Positions 44,337 through 57,801 of a DNA stretch of 57,954 nt are shown in pieces. This stretch comes from Pseudomonadota bacterium. Its GTDB lineage: Bacteria; Pseudomonadota; Gammaproteobacteria; Burkholderiales; Gallionellaceae. The notes below the pieces were generated by a model that did no database searches, was not told the origin of the DNA, and saw nothing but the letters and a program-made list of their open reading frames with translations. The stretch spans positions 1 to 57,954 of the forward strand of contig JAJYYO010000005.1 of NCBI GenBank assembly GCA_021800795.1, in the 5' to 3' direction. The translations under genes were made by a program, and so were the position numbers. Every line of letters begins with the position of its first letter. Positions within the stretch are counted from its first letter, which is position 1.

Positions 44337-44368
44337 AAGCCGCCGGATAATACCCGGCGGCTTTTTTT
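44337..44368 (+). terminator. Rho-independent terminator of the actP operon
   Basis: AAGCCGCCGG/CCGGCGGCTT 10-bp stem with a 7-base loop, followed by a T7 run. It lies 19 bases after the actP stop and may also stop the convergent exonuclease transcript ending at 44381. Confidence 0.9.
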
Positions 44369-44380
44369 ACGCCAACAGTT

Positions 44381-45085
44381 TCAGAAACTTTCCAGCGATA
44401 AACGATACCTGCGCGCAAGACTATGAAGATTGTCGTAGCTCGTTGTTCCCTTTGACATCCGTGCCTGTGCAATGGCCGCCAGCAGCAGCTGTGCGGTCGC
44501 CAGCGCATCGGCCACGGCATTATGGCGATCTTCATTGCGTATGGAAAAATGCATGGCCCAGTCATCCAGCGTGCGGTGACTGCGCATCAGCTCAGGCCAC
44601 AGCGCCGGCAAAACATATGCCAGATCCAGCCAGGGATGCCTGAAATTCAATCCCAGATGCTGTCGCATCGCGCGCCGGATCATGGTTTCGTCAAAGGCGA
44701 CGTGGAAAGCCACCAGCGGTGACTTGCCCAGGAAGCCTAGAAACGCCAGCAACGCGTCGGCAGGCGGCGCGCCTTCTCGCTGGACTGCGCCGGAAATGCC
44801 GTGTATCAGGATGTTTTCCCGGCGGCTGACCTCGTTCTGTTGCAACACCACCGAGAAACTGTCACCCAGCGCAATGCGTCCGTTTACCACAGCCACGGCA
44901 CCGATGGAAATGAGCGTATCGTTCGCAAGGTCAAGCCCCGTAGTCTCGACATCCACCACCACGATGCGCTCCAACGCTGCTGTCCGTTCAACCTCCGGCA
45001 ACGCGCTCCAATATGCCAGCCGCTCATTCTGTTGCGGACTCAATTTTGGCTTCGCGCCGAACCAGCATTGCAGCAGATTCTTCAT
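44381..45085 (-). CDS. DnaQ-like 3'-5' exonuclease
   Basis: 234 residues. DEDDh exonuclease: VVDVETTGLDLAND (motif I), VAFHVAFDETMI (motif II) and HNAVADALATAQ (motif III with His). Similar to DNA polymerase III epsilon and RNase T. It is encoded together with a CNMP/CBS/DUF294 protein (ATGA overlap), a pairing commonly seen beside actP in proteobacteria. The substrate, DNA or small RNA, is unknown. Confidence 0.9.
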   Translation of the reverse strand: MKNLLQCWFGAKPKLSPQQNERLAYWSALPEVERTAALERIVVVDVETTGLDLANDTLISIGAVAVVNGRIALGDSFSVVLQQNEVSRRENILIHGISGAVQREGAPPADALLAFLGFLGKSPLVAFHVAFDETMIRRAMRQHLGLNFRHPWLDLAYVLPALWPELMRSHRTLDDWAMHFSIRNEDRHNAVADALATAQLLLAAIAQARMSKGTTSYDNLHSLARRYRLSLESF

Positions 45086-46947
45086 AACTGGTATATCTGC
45101 ACCAGCTTGGCCTGCACCTTGCGCGCCTGACGAAAAGCCTCCTTGAGAATGCGCCTGTCCAGCTCATTGAGTGAATCCGGATCGATCAGGTTATCCATCT
45201 CCGCTGCATGGTGGTGGCGCAGGCGCAGCATCTGGATATACAAAAACGCGTTGATCCAGCCTTCCGCCTCGTTCACGGACACATGCAAACTGGCCGCGCT
45301 CCGGCGCAGACGTTCAATCGTGCTGGTATGAGACACGCCCGTCGCCAGGCTGAAAATACGCGCAGCATCCACGATCGGGGTGATGCCGTTAAGTTTGAGG
45401 TCAAGGGTGTGCTCTTTCCCCACCACGAAATCGCGCACCACACCCAGCGGCGGACGGTTGCGCAGCGCATTTTCCGCCATCTGATGCAGAAAACGCGGCT
45501 GGTCGCCGGCCACTCTGGCAAGCCACTGGCGTAACTCGTCGGCAAGCGCGTGCGCACCATGCAGCGCCCTGAAATCGAAAAAGATGGTTGCATGCAGCAG
45601 CGCCTGCGGCGTGCCGTTGGCGATCCAGTTCAGAAAGACGGCTCTCCACTCCTCCAGCGACAAACACCACGCAGGATTCGACGCCATCACATTGCCACGG
45701 CACAATGGATACCCGCACAAAGACAGCGTGTCGTTGATGCGACGCGCCACCGGCAGCATTAGCACGCGCAAGTCGTCTGCCGTCATGCCGTCAGGCACAG
45801 TGAAGATGAGCGCGTTGTCCTGGTCGGTGCTCAGAGTCTGTTCGAAGCGTCCTTCAGAGCCCAGTGCAATCCAGCATAGCCGCTGTTCCGCATCGTCGAT
45901 TCCGCTGGCTGCATATTCCAGCTCAACCACGCGCGCCGTCAGCTGGTCATTGAAGGTGGAAATGAACTGCGTCAGTTGCTCCGCCGCCACCCCTTGCGCC
46001 ATCATGTTGTGCGCCATGCGCCGAATATCGGCAGCCGATTGCTGCAATTCTTCCAGCGTGTTGGCATGACGTATGCCTTGCCCTATCTGGCGCAGTCCTA
46101 CCCGTTGCAGGGCGAACAGGTCTTTTTCGGAAACAATGCCTGCCAGTTGTTCGCCTTCAACCACCAGCACATGGCGGAATCCCTGCTTGGCCATGGCCAG
46201 CGCCGCATCGTAGGCAAGTGCATGTGGCGGCAAAATCGTCAATTGCGTGGTCATGATGCCGATCACCGGCTGTTCAAGGTCGATCTGCGGCAAGGCGATC
46301 CGTTCCAGCACGTCCGGCAGCGTCAGTATGCCCAGCGGCCGCCCGCCCTCATCCACCGCGATCATCGAACCGATATGCGCCTCATGCATACGCCTCAAAA
46401 CTTCACGAACGCTGGTATCCGGCGCGCAGGTAACCGGCAAGCTGCGAATCAGCGCAGACAGCGGACTGGACAACGATTGCAGCTCCGCAGAGGATTGCGT
46501 GTACTGCGCCTGTATCACCTGTTTGGAGTGTTCCAGCAGATTGGCGATGCGGCGCGTGCAAAAATCCCTGAACGGCGCGCTCAAATCCAGCAGGGTATGA
46601 AAATCCGCGATCGGCAGTTCATAACAGAAGGTGTCCCGGCCCGCCCGATAGACATTCGCCACCGCACGATGTGCCAGCAGCGCGCCCAGCGGAAAACATT
46701 CACCGACATTGAGTTCCAGCCAGGCGTCATTGGCATCTGCAATATTCTGCTCGCCTTGCACCAGTCCCTGCTTGATGACCAGAAAATTTGCGGCCGCGCC
46801 CTGCTCCGGCGAGAGTATCACCCCGCCTTGTTCGTAGTAGGCAAGCTGCATGCGCTCGATCATCCACAACAGATGCGCCTGCTCCATCCTGTCGAACGGC
46901 GCATGGGCGGCAAAAAACGACAGCTGTAAGGAATGAATTGCGCTCAA
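45082..46947 (-). CDS. Cyclic-nucleotide-binding/CBS/DUF294 signalling protein
   Basis: 621 residues. Order: cyclic nucleotide-binding-like domain (about 15-135), two CBS domains (about 160-285, VREVLRRMHEAHIGSMIAV), a DUF294 nucleotidyltransferase-like domain with ALGSEGRFEQTLSTDQDNAL (about 365; the GSxxR and DxD pattern of this fold) and a DUF294 C-terminal domain. It probably senses adenylate nucleotides and modifies a partner. The start is TTG at 46947 (AGAGG six bases upstream), which overlaps the TGA of the RelE toxin gene. No ATG is near, so the start may have shifted when the toxin module arrived. Confidence 0.85.
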   Translation of the reverse strand: MSAIHSLQLSFFAAHAPFDRMEQAHLLWMIERMQLAYYEQGGVILSPEQGAAANFLVIKQGLVQGEQNIADANDAWLELNVGECFPLGALLAHRAVANVYRAGRDTFCYELPIADFHTLLDLSAPFRDFCTRRIANLLEHSKQVIQAQYTQSSAELQSLSSPLSALIRSLPVTCAPDTSVREVLRRMHEAHIGSMIAVDEGGRPLGILTLPDVLERIALPQIDLEQPVIGIMTTQLTILPPHALAYDAALAMAKQGFRHVLVVEGEQLAGIVSEKDLFALQRVGLRQIGQGIRHANTLEELQQSAADIRRMAHNMMAQGVAAEQLTQFISTFNDQLTARVVELEYAASGIDDAEQRLCWIALGSEGRFEQTLSTDQDNALIFTVPDGMTADDLRVLMLPVARRINDTLSLCGYPLCRGNVMASNPAWCLSLEEWRAVFLNWIANGTPQALLHATIFFDFRALHGAHALADELRQWLARVAGDQPRFLHQMAENALRNRPPLGVVRDFVVGKEHTLDLKLNGITPIVDAARIFSLATGVSHTSTIERLRRSAASLHVSVNEAEGWINAFLYIQMLRLRHHHAAEMDNLIDPDSLNELDRRILKEAFRQARKVQAKLVQIYQL

Positions 46948-47222
46948 GGTGCCGCCTCTGTTACAGCCGAATCTTTGTGCTGTCCAACCGCCACGATCAA
47001 AACTTCAATCACGTCTGCATTGACCCGGTACACAATCCGCGTGCTGCCGGTGCGAATGCGACGACACCCGGCCAGTTGACCTGACAGCGCTTTCCCAAGC
47101 TTGTCCGGTTCGCCGTTCTTAATTCGTTTATCGATCACCTTCAGAATAATACGGGCTTCGGATTGTCCGATGGCCTCAAGATCGGCAGCGACATCTTCGT
47201 GGTAAATAACGCGCCAGGTCAT
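46944..47222 (-). CDS. RelE/ParE-type toxin
   Basis: 92 residues. RelE fold with VIYHEDVAADLEAIG at the N-terminus, GQLAGCRRIRTGSTRIVYRV in the core and IEVLIVAVGQHKD at the end, the typical basic/catalytic strand set of ribosome-dependent mRNases. Its start overlaps the antitoxin stop (ATGA). Its stop overlaps the TTG start of the DUF294 gene, so the module reads into that gene. Confidence 0.9.
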   Translation of the reverse strand: MTWRVIYHEDVAADLEAIGQSEARIILKVIDKRIKNGEPDKLGKALSGQLAGCRRIRTGSTRIVYRVNADVIEVLIVAVGQHKDSAVTEAAP

Positions 47223-47512
47223 TGCCCGACCTGTTCTTCGACTCCGAAACGCGCCAGCATTTCCTCGTGGCTGATGGCTTTAGGCCCATCGAATGTGGAA
47301 ATGCGCTCGGCAGCGGCAGCGCCAATTCTCAAATCATCCAGTTCGTCCATCAATGCTTCATAACGGTCAGCAGGGAGCAGGACGGCTGCAATGGTATTAT
47401 TTTTCAGGACAACGTACTTGTCCTGCTCCCCATTTTCAATGCGATCAAAAATATCTTTTGCGCGACGCTGTATGTCGGTCACTGAAATTGTTTCGCTGGT
47501 TCTTATTTCCAT
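47219..47512 (-). CDS. Phd/YefM-type antitoxin of the RelE toxin
   Basis: 97 residues. SVTDIQRRAKDIFDRIENGEQDKY is followed by VVLKNNTIAAVLLPADRYEALMD, a clear Phd/YefM N-terminal fold. The C-terminus HEEMLARFGVEEQVGQ is the toxin-binding part. The ATG at 47512 has GAGGTG upstream. It is expected to bind the symmetric site at 47523-47566 and repress both genes. Confidence 0.92.
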   Translation of the reverse strand: MEIRTSETISVTDIQRRAKDIFDRIENGEQDKYVVLKNNTIAAVLLPADRYEALMDELDDLRIGAAAAERISTFDGPKAISHEEMLARFGVEEQVGQ

Positions 47513-47522
47513 GATACACCTC

Positions 47523-47566
47523 ATGCTATTGATTATAGTTTGATAATTATCATATCAAAATAGCAT
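47523..47566. promoter_or_regulatory. Symmetric operator/promoter of the RelE module
   Basis: ATGCTATT (47523-47530) is the exact reverse complement of AATAGCAT (47559-47566). Inside lie TTTGATA-N7-TATCAAA and the palindrome GATAATTATC (47542-47551). It starts 11 bases before the antitoxin ATG. It is AT-rich and covers the probable -10. The repeated symmetry suggests several antitoxin dimers binding. Confidence 0.6.
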
Positions 47567-47809
47567 AAGGTCAAGGCGAGTTTCGTGAAGAAGCGGTAAG
47601 GGAATACAGCCGGAACGGGTGCTTGAGTGACTGTCGCTCAAAGTCGCAGCACTGTAGGATGCGGTGAGGCAATGCCTCAGGTTCATTGATAAAACAACTA
47701 AACGTTATCTAAGCGCGATCAGACATGCGCTAAGATTCCGTTTATCCAACGGAGCAATAGACACTCCTGAATGACGAACCGCATCGCTCGCGTTATGGAT
47801 TGCCGACAA
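47567..47809. other. Spacer with no gene seen
   Basis: About 240 bases between the toxin-antitoxin module and the dispersed repeat. No start, repeat or RNA structure stands out. Confidence 0.4.
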
Positions 47810-47908
47810 GGGAACGCCGCTGGCGCGGCAAACCGGGGGCGCCTTTTCTTGGTTTACTTTCTTTTGGCGACGCAAAAGAAAGTAAACAGCTGCCGGTCTG
47901 CCACCGGC
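47810..47908. repeat. Multi-hairpin dispersed repeat, copy 2
   Basis: Contains ACGCCG...GGCG, the shared core GCGGCAAACCGGGGGCG, a 15-bp stem GTTTACTTTCTTTTG/CAAAAGAAAGTAAAC with 6-base loop (47852-47887) and a 6-bp stem GCCGGT/ACCGGC (47892-47908). The same layout occurs at 33910-34018, where the outer stem pairs are G-C rather than T-A. It ends seven bases before the polA stop at 47915, so it may also terminate polA. Confidence 0.8.
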
Positions 47909-47914
47909 TTCCCC

Positions 47915-50815
<2,901 letters not shown>

Positions 50816-50839
50816 TTATTGATCACTGAAGGTACTGAC

Positions 50840-51556
50840 ATGAACGATACGCCAAAACTGCCTGCATCCGATATTCCCGAAGCCTGGGATGCCAAGGAGG
50901 CCTGGCGCGTTTTCGGCATTATGGCAGAATTTGTTTCCGCTACCGACCGTCTGGCGCAAATTCATCCGGCCGTCAGCGTGTTCGGCAGCGCGCGCACCAA
51001 ACCTGATCAGCCTTATTACAAGCTGTGCGAAGAAATCTCCCGGCTGCTCTCCGACGCGGGCTTTTCGGTCATTTCCGGCGGCGGCCCCGGCATCATGGAA
51101 GCGGCCAACAAGGGCGCCTTCTACGGCAAATCCCCGAGCGTGGGCCTCAACATCCAGCTGCCGCATGAACAGTCCAATAACCCTTACCAGAACATCAGTC
51201 AGTCTTTTCAGCATTTTTTCGCACGCAAGGTGATGTTCGTCAAATTCGCGCATGCCTACGTGGTGATGCCAGGCGGCTTCGGCACGCTGGACGAACTGAT
51301 GGAAGCGCTGACGCTGGTGCAGACCGGCAAGACGCGCCGCATGCCCATCATACTGGTGGGATCGAAATTCTGGGGCGGCATGATAGACTGGTTCAAAACC
51401 GCACTGCTGGAGGAAAAAGTCATCAGCCCCGAAGATATCGATCTGATCCAGGTGATCGATGAACCGCAGGAAGTGGTCAGCGCGATCTTCAAACATTACG
51501 AGTCTTCCGGCTTCGAACCGACCGAAGCGGAACGCGAACGCCAGCTTTACCTGTAA
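50840..51556 (+). CDS. LOG family protein (TIGR00730, nucleotide 5'-monophosphate phosphoribohydrolase type)
   Basis: 238 residues. Rossmann fold with VSVFGSARTKPDQPYYKL, SGGGPGIMEAANKGA and the LOG motif MPGGFGTLDELME, which carries catalytic Arg/Glu for removing the base from nucleoside 5'-monophosphates. Cytokinin-like activity is established for some members; in most bacteria the physiological role is open. The ATG at 50840 has GAAGG about seven bases upstream. It diverges from polA with 24 bases between them. Confidence 0.9.
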   Translation: MNDTPKLPASDIPEAWDAKEAWRVFGIMAEFVSATDRLAQIHPAVSVFGSARTKPDQPYYKLCEEISRLLSDAGFSVISGGGPGIMEAANKGAFYGKSPSVGLNIQLPHEQSNNPYQNISQSFQHFFARKVMFVKFAHAYVVMPGGFGTLDELMEALTLVQTGKTRRMPIILVGSKFWGGMIDWFKTALLEEKVISPEDIDLIQVIDEPQEVVSAIFKHYESSGFEPTEAERERQLYL

Positions 51557-51599
51557 ATCGGCTAAAATGCGCGTATTACAACTTACAGGCACCGCTATC

Positions 51600-51917
51600 A
51601 TGCGCCTCTTATCCTTATTGCTGCTGTGCGGCTTCTCCCTTTCAGCGTTCGCCCAGGAACCGCTGGCGCCTCCCCCCGCATTCACGCCTGAGCCGGATGC
51701 CTCCGCCAACGACGAGCCCGAAGTCACCATCATCAAACAGACAGAGCTGACCGTTGAAGAATATCGCGCCGGAGGACGTCTTTACATGATCAAGGTGACA
51801 CCCAAGGTCGGCCCGCCTTACTACATGGTGGATCAGCGCGGCGATGGAAAATTCGCCCGCCAGGAGAGTCTGGATACCGGCTTTCGCCCGCCTCAATGGG
51901 TTGTTCACCGCTTTTAA
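51600..51917 (+). CDS. DUF2782 family secreted protein
   Basis: 105 residues. Signal peptide of about 19 residues (MRLLSLLLLCGFSLSAFA), then a Pro/Glu-rich segment and the conserved core EEYRAGGRLYMIKVTPKVG with PPYYMVDQRGDG, the DUF2782 pattern. Its function is unknown. In this group of bacteria it is often found between polA and thrB. The start is ATG 51600, with a weak Shine-Dalgarno. Confidence 0.88.
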   Translation: MRLLSLLLLCGFSLSAFAQEPLAPPPAFTPEPDASANDEPEVTIIKQTELTVEEYRAGGRLYMIKVTPKVGPPYYMVDQRGDGKFARQESLDTGFRPPQWVVHRF

Positions 51918-51964
51918 CGGGCATGGCTGAAAATTTATCGCCACGCCCGTCCCCCTCTCCCCTT

Positions 51965-51985
51965 CCCTCTCCCGAAGGGCGAGGG
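51965..51985. repeat. Small G/C-tract palindrome before thrB
   Basis: CCCTCTCCC-GAA-GGGCGAGGG, eight of nine pairs matching, within a run of C-rich DNA. It resembles the CCTCCCCC/GGGGGAGG hairpin inserted in polA, so it is probably another member of the same intergenic repeat. Confidence 0.45.
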
Positions 51986-52019
51986 GGACAATGACTCGCT
52001 ACGCGAACTTAACGTTAAT

Positions 52020-52961
52020 ATGTCTGTTTACACTACCGTTACCGAGTCCGAGCTGACCGCCTGGCTCGCCGACTATTCGCTGGGCCAGCTGCTGGAGTTG
52101 CAGGGCATCGCGTCCGGCATCGAAAACACCAATTATTTCGTCACTACCCGCAATGGCCGTTTCGTCCTCACGCTGTTTGAGAAGCTGAACGCGGATGAGT
52201 TGCCGTTCTATCTGAATCTGATGGCCCATCTGGCGCGCCACGGCATACCCTGCCCGGCGCCGGTGGCAAATCGCCATAATCAATTCCTGGGCATACTGAA
52301 GGACAAACCCGCCTGCATCGTCAGCCGCCTCAATGGCAAGTCCACCACCACTCCCAGCCGAACTCACTGTGCGGCGATGGGTGAGATGCTGGCGCAGATG
52401 CATATTGCCGGCATGAGCTTCTCGCAAGTGATGCCCAACCCGCGAGGCGCTGCCTGGCGCAGCCGCACGATGCCCAAGGTATTACCCTTCCTCGCTGCTG
52501 AACAGGCCGCCTTGCTGAGCAGCGAAATCGCGCTGCATGCTCAGCAAAGCAAGTCGGCCTTGCCGCAGGGTCTGATACACGCCGACCTGTTCCGCGACAA
52601 TGTGCTGATGAACGATGACAGCATAGGCGGGCTGATCGACTTTTATTTCGCCTGTACGGACGCCCTGTTGTATGACGTGGCGATCACCGTCAATGACTGG
52701 TGCATCAACAGCGACTGCCTCCTTGACGCGGATCGCACGCAGGCATTTTTGCGCGCCTATCATGCTGTGCGCCCGTTTGACGAGAGCGAACGCGCCGCCT
52801 GGCCGATGATGTTGCGCCTGGCCGCGCTGCGCTTCTGGCTGTCGCGGCTGTTTGACCTGCATCTGCCGCGCGACGGCGAGCTGATCCATGCGCACGACCC
52901 CGGGCATTTTGAACGTATTTTGAAAAATCATATCGCAACCAGACAAGCGCTCTGGTTGTAA
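52020..52961 (+). CDS. thrB: Homoserine kinase (type II, APH fold)
   Basis: 313 residues. Kinase of the aminoglycoside phosphotransferase fold: MSVYTTVTESELTAWLADYSLG N-terminus, ENTNYFVTTRNGRFVLTLFE and the catalytic loop GLIHADLFRDNVLM (HxDxxxxN) followed by IDFYFACTD (metal-binding Asp). It phosphorylates homoserine on the way to threonine. Its end carries an 8-bp hairpin CAACCAGA/TCTGGTTG (52936-52958) and a TCGTTAG repeat follows. Confidence 0.95.
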   Translation: MSVYTTVTESELTAWLADYSLGQLLELQGIASGIENTNYFVTTRNGRFVLTLFEKLNADELPFYLNLMAHLARHGIPCPAPVANRHNQFLGILKDKPACIVSRLNGKSTTTPSRTHCAAMGEMLAQMHIAGMSFSQVMPNPRGAAWRSRTMPKVLPFLAAEQAALLSSEIALHAQQSKSALPQGLIHADLFRDNVLMNDDSIGGLIDFYFACTDALLYDVAITVNDWCINSDCLLDADRTQAFLRAYHAVRPFDESERAAWPMMLRLAALRFWLSRLFDLHLPRDGELIHAHDPGHFERILKNHIATRQALWL

Positions 52962-52970
52962 AAGAATCAG

Positions 52971-52986
52971 TCGTTAGTCGTTAGTC
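52971..52986. repeat. TCGTTAG heptamer repeat, copy 3
   Basis: Two direct TCGTTAG units (52971-52984) plus TC, in the 37-base spacer between thrB and the BPSS1780 gene. Only one arm is present, unlike the inverted arrays at 11626 and 17772. No right-hand arm was found. Confidence 0.55.
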
Positions 52987-52998
52987 AAAAAGGGAAAC

Positions 52999-53772
52999 AT
53001 GGAACCGAAACGTCTGGAAGCTATCGTTGGCCTGCAATGGATCAAGAAAGGCTACAAGCTGTTCATGCAGGCGCCGCTGCTGTGGATTGTACTGATTGCG
53101 ATATGCTTTGTGGCTGCGGCAGCCATCTCCAACATACCGGTGATAGGCGAACCGCTGGCCAGCCTGTTGATGCCTGTCGTGGTGATCGGCCTGATGGCCG
53201 GTTGCCGCTCGCTGGATACGGGCGACGAACTGGAACTGGCGCATCTGTTCGCAGGCTTCCAGCGGCACACCTCGCATCTGATCACCCTGGGCGGCATCGC
53301 GCTGGTCAGCCAGTATCTGATCTTCGGCGCGATGATGATGGTGGGCGGAGCAACACTGGTCAGTATCCTGATGGGTACTCAGGCTGCCGAACCGGCCGTA
53401 TTTCAGCAAGCTATCGTTGGCGCGGGCGCTGCCGTCATGATAGGCGCAGCCCTGTTCACCCTGTTGCTGATGTCCATGCAGTTCGCCCCGATGCTGGTAT
53501 TCTTCCGCGATGTCACACCGGTAACCGCGATGAAGCTCAGTTTGCGCGCCTTCACCCACAATGTCGGTGCGATGTTTGTCTATGGCACGGCTTTCATGTT
53601 GCTGGCAATACTTGCCACCATGCCGATGATGCTGGGCTGGCTGGTGCTGATGCCGATGGTATTCACCACCATGTACGCCAGTTTTTGCGATATCTTCCCC
53701 GAGGAAAAACAGCCGACTTCAGGCGTCATTGAGGGCGAAGTCATCAGCCGCGATGATCAGTCGCATTTCTGA
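52999..53772 (+). CDS. BPSS1780 family membrane protein
   Basis: 257 residues, about six hydrophobic helices, with the family's N-terminal WIKKGYKLFMQAPLLWI and repeated Gly/Met-rich helices. It occurs widely in betaproteobacteria with no known function and is usually located beside thrB, as here. A cytoplasmic C-terminus with acidic residues ends the protein. Confidence 0.88.
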   Translation: MEPKRLEAIVGLQWIKKGYKLFMQAPLLWIVLIAICFVAAAAISNIPVIGEPLASLLMPVVVIGLMAGCRSLDTGDELELAHLFAGFQRHTSHLITLGGIALVSQYLIFGAMMMVGGATLVSILMGTQAAEPAVFQQAIVGAGAAVMIGAALFTLLLMSMQFAPMLVFFRDVTPVTAMKLSLRAFTHNVGAMFVYGTAFMLLAILATMPMMLGWLVLMPMVFTTMYASFCDIFPEEKQPTSGVIEGEVISRDDQSHF

Positions 53773-53802
53773 GAGGAAAATAACACACGCCGCAGCCGCA
53801 TC

Positions 53803-54248
53803 CTACGCGTGCTTCGCCACAAACGTGGCGGCCTGCCCGTGACAGATGCCTGTCTCATCCAGCAGATTCCATATTGTGGCATCCGCAATCATGAAGCGCG
53901 ACCCGCTCCCGGCAATGCGCATTCCTGAATAGCCGTCGACAAACCCCTGTTTTGCAACCCTGTCCAGCAGTGCAACGCGCGCCTGTTGAGCCACAGGCTC
54001 GGCAGAATAACGCGAAGGCAGGCATGTAAATTCGGCAAAGCTCATCTCGAACAATTGCAGTGCCAGTTTATTGCCATAGAAGAAAACCGGATCATCCTCT
54101 ATGCCATGCGCTACGATCGCGCGCGGTGCGTTCCACAGCGCCGGCGGATCGAAGGCAGCCATCAACGTTTTGCCGGTCAGACGCCGATAGCTCTGCACGA
54201 TCAATTCGAGCCGCACATCGTTCAAGGCCGCGCCTGGCGGAATATTAC

Positions 54249-54252
<4 letters not shown>
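53803..54252 (-). CDS. MEKHLA domain protein
   Basis: 149 residues. MEKHLA domain (PAS-like fold) with ALWNAPRAIVAHGIEDDPVFFYGNKLALQLFE and RFMIADATIWNLLDE, regarded as a sensor of redox or other signals. The ATG at 54252 overlaps the uvrD stop by ATGA, so it is read with the helicase from the same mRNA. The biological link between a stand-alone sensor domain and UvrD is not explained. Confidence 0.85.
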
Positions 54253-56405
<2,153 letters not shown>

Positions 56406-56476
56406 ACGCGAATTATCCCACAGCGACACAAAACATCGAATCAATAAATTGAATCCCGACTATTTTGCGATACCTG

Positions 56477-56506
56477 TTGACACAGTCATACCGGTTGGTA
56501 TCTAAT
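56477..56506 (+). promoter_or_regulatory. Promoter TTGACA-N18-TCTAAT for the TetR gene, with overlapping operator
   Basis: A consensus -35 (56477-56482) and good -10 (56501-56506). Between them ATACCGGTTGGTAT (56489-56502) resembles the palindrome at 57185-57206, so the regulator would block its own promoter. Transcription would start at about 56513, which is the ATG itself. Confidence 0.6.
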
Positions 56507-56512
56507 CTCGCC

Positions 56513-57124
56513 ATGGCAACCAAAATCAAACCTCAGGACCTGACCCGCGAAAAACTGCTGTCGCTGGCATTCTGTGAAATTCACCGCCAGGGATTTCAGG
56601 GCGCAAGCATTGCCAACATACTGGAATCCACGCAACTGACCAAGGGTGCGCTGTATCACCACTTTCCGACCAAGCATGCCCTTGGACTGGCGGTTGTCGA
56701 TGAAATCATCGCCCCGCAACTTGAAAGCATGGTGTTTCAGCCACTGCGTGACAGTGCAAACCCGGTTGCCACCTTGCTGGAAATTATCGCAGGAGTCGCC
56801 TCTTTTCTGGGTGACGAGGGCATCATGCTGGGCTGCCCGCTGAATAACCTGATGCAGGAAATGAGTCCGCTGGATGAACAGTTCAGACATCATCTGAACA
56901 CCATACTGGAAACCTGGCAGCAAACGATCAGTAACGCGCTGTTGCAAGGACAGGCAGACTGCATCATCAAACCTGAGGTGGATTGTCCTGCTGCCGCACT
57001 GTTTATCATTTCCGCATGGGAAGGCTGCATCAGCATTGCCAAAAATAAACAATCACCCGAAACATTCAAGCTGTGCATGAAGCAGTTGCATGACTACGTG
57101 CAAAGCCTGACGAACAGGATTTAG
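56513..57124 (+). CDS. TetR/AcrR family repressor, probably leaderless
   Basis: 203 residues. N-terminal HTH with GFQGASIANILESTQLTKGALYHHFPTKHAL, then an all-helical ligand domain. The ATG at 56513 is seven bases after a TCTAAT -10 box, so the mRNA would have little or no leader. A longer frame to 56465 lacks a start signal. A GGTTGGTATC motif is shared by its own promoter and the operator before the next gene, implying that it controls both. The ligand is unknown. Confidence 0.9.
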   Translation: MATKIKPQDLTREKLLSLAFCEIHRQGFQGASIANILESTQLTKGALYHHFPTKHALGLAVVDEIIAPQLESMVFQPLRDSANPVATLLEIIAGVASFLGDEGIMLGCPLNNLMQEMSPLDEQFRHHLNTILETWQQTISNALLQGQADCIIKPEVDCPAAALFIISAWEGCISIAKNKQSPETFKLCMKQLHDYVQSLTNRI

Positions 57125-57184
57125 CCGGATGCAATGACCCGGCTGGTGCGACGACTTGATCTTTTGATCAAGTGTCGATTTTCT

Positions 57185-57206
57185 GGATACCAAATGGTTG
57201 GTATCC
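57185..57206 (+). promoter_or_regulatory. TetR operator before the carboxymuconolactone-decarboxylase-like gene
   Basis: GGATACCAA-ATGG-TTGGTATCC, nine perfect pairs. Half-sites match the operator at 56489-56502 (GGTTGGTATC in both). A palindrome CTTGATC-TTTT-GATCAAG at 57155-57172 lies upstream and TTGATC could serve as a -35 with the operator over the -10. Confidence 0.65.
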
Positions 57207-57226
57207 TTTATTCAAGGAGAAAAGCA

Positions 57227-57760
57227 ATGCCGTTAATTCACACCGACACCCCCGCAACCGCCAAAGGCCGGGTCAAGGAAGTCTACGATCAGATTCAGGC
57301 CGCATTCGGCTCTGTCCCCAATGCCATGCAAATCGACAGCAGCAGCCCCGCCCAGTTGACCAGACATTGGGAATCCATCAGCTATTACATGCAGCATCCG
57401 ACCTTGAGTTTCAACCTGCTCGCCTTCATGCGCATGCTGATTTCGGAAAAAACGCATTGCGAATATTGCGTCGATTTGAATGAAGCCATGCTGATCAACA
57501 TGGGCGGATTAAGCCACGACCAGGTTATCGCCGCCCGTAAAAATCCCCAGGATGCGCCTTTATCCGACAAGGATAAAAGCATGCTGCTGTTCGTTTTGAA
57601 AGCCACCAGTGATTCATTGAGTGTGGGCCCGGCTGACATCAATGCACTCAAAGCGCAAGGCTGGAGCGACGGTGAAATTCTGGATGGACTGCATCATGGC
57701 GCAGACATGGTGGCCGGCGACATCATACTCAACGCCCTGAAAGTCGAAAAAGACATGTAA
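57227..57760 (+). CDS. Carboxymuconolactone decarboxylase family protein (AhpD-like)
   Basis: 177 residues. Alkylhydroperoxidase D/carboxymuconolactone decarboxylase fold: SEKTHCEYCVDLNEAM carries the CxxC pair, as in peroxidase-type members, but the following His of AhpD is not evident, so peroxidase activity is unsure. The start has AAGGAG seven bases upstream. It sits directly under the TetR operator, so it is the probable target. It may detoxify hydroperoxides or electrophiles. Confidence 0.88.
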   Translation: MPLIHTDTPATAKGRVKEVYDQIQAAFGSVPNAMQIDSSSPAQLTRHWESISYYMQHPTLSFNLLAFMRMLISEKTHCEYCVDLNEAMLINMGGLSHDQVIAARKNPQDAPLSDKDKSMLLFVLKATSDSLSVGPADINALKAQGWSDGEILDGLHHGADMVAGDIILNALKVEKDM

Positions 57761-57801
57761 TACCGGCTTCATGACACGGCTTTACTTTCAAGACAGTCGT
57801 G

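Noticed and set aside
53037..53732. 231-codon frame overlapping the BPSS1780 gene in another frame
   Set aside because: Same strand, different frame, no start signal; the membrane protein frame has the family motifs.
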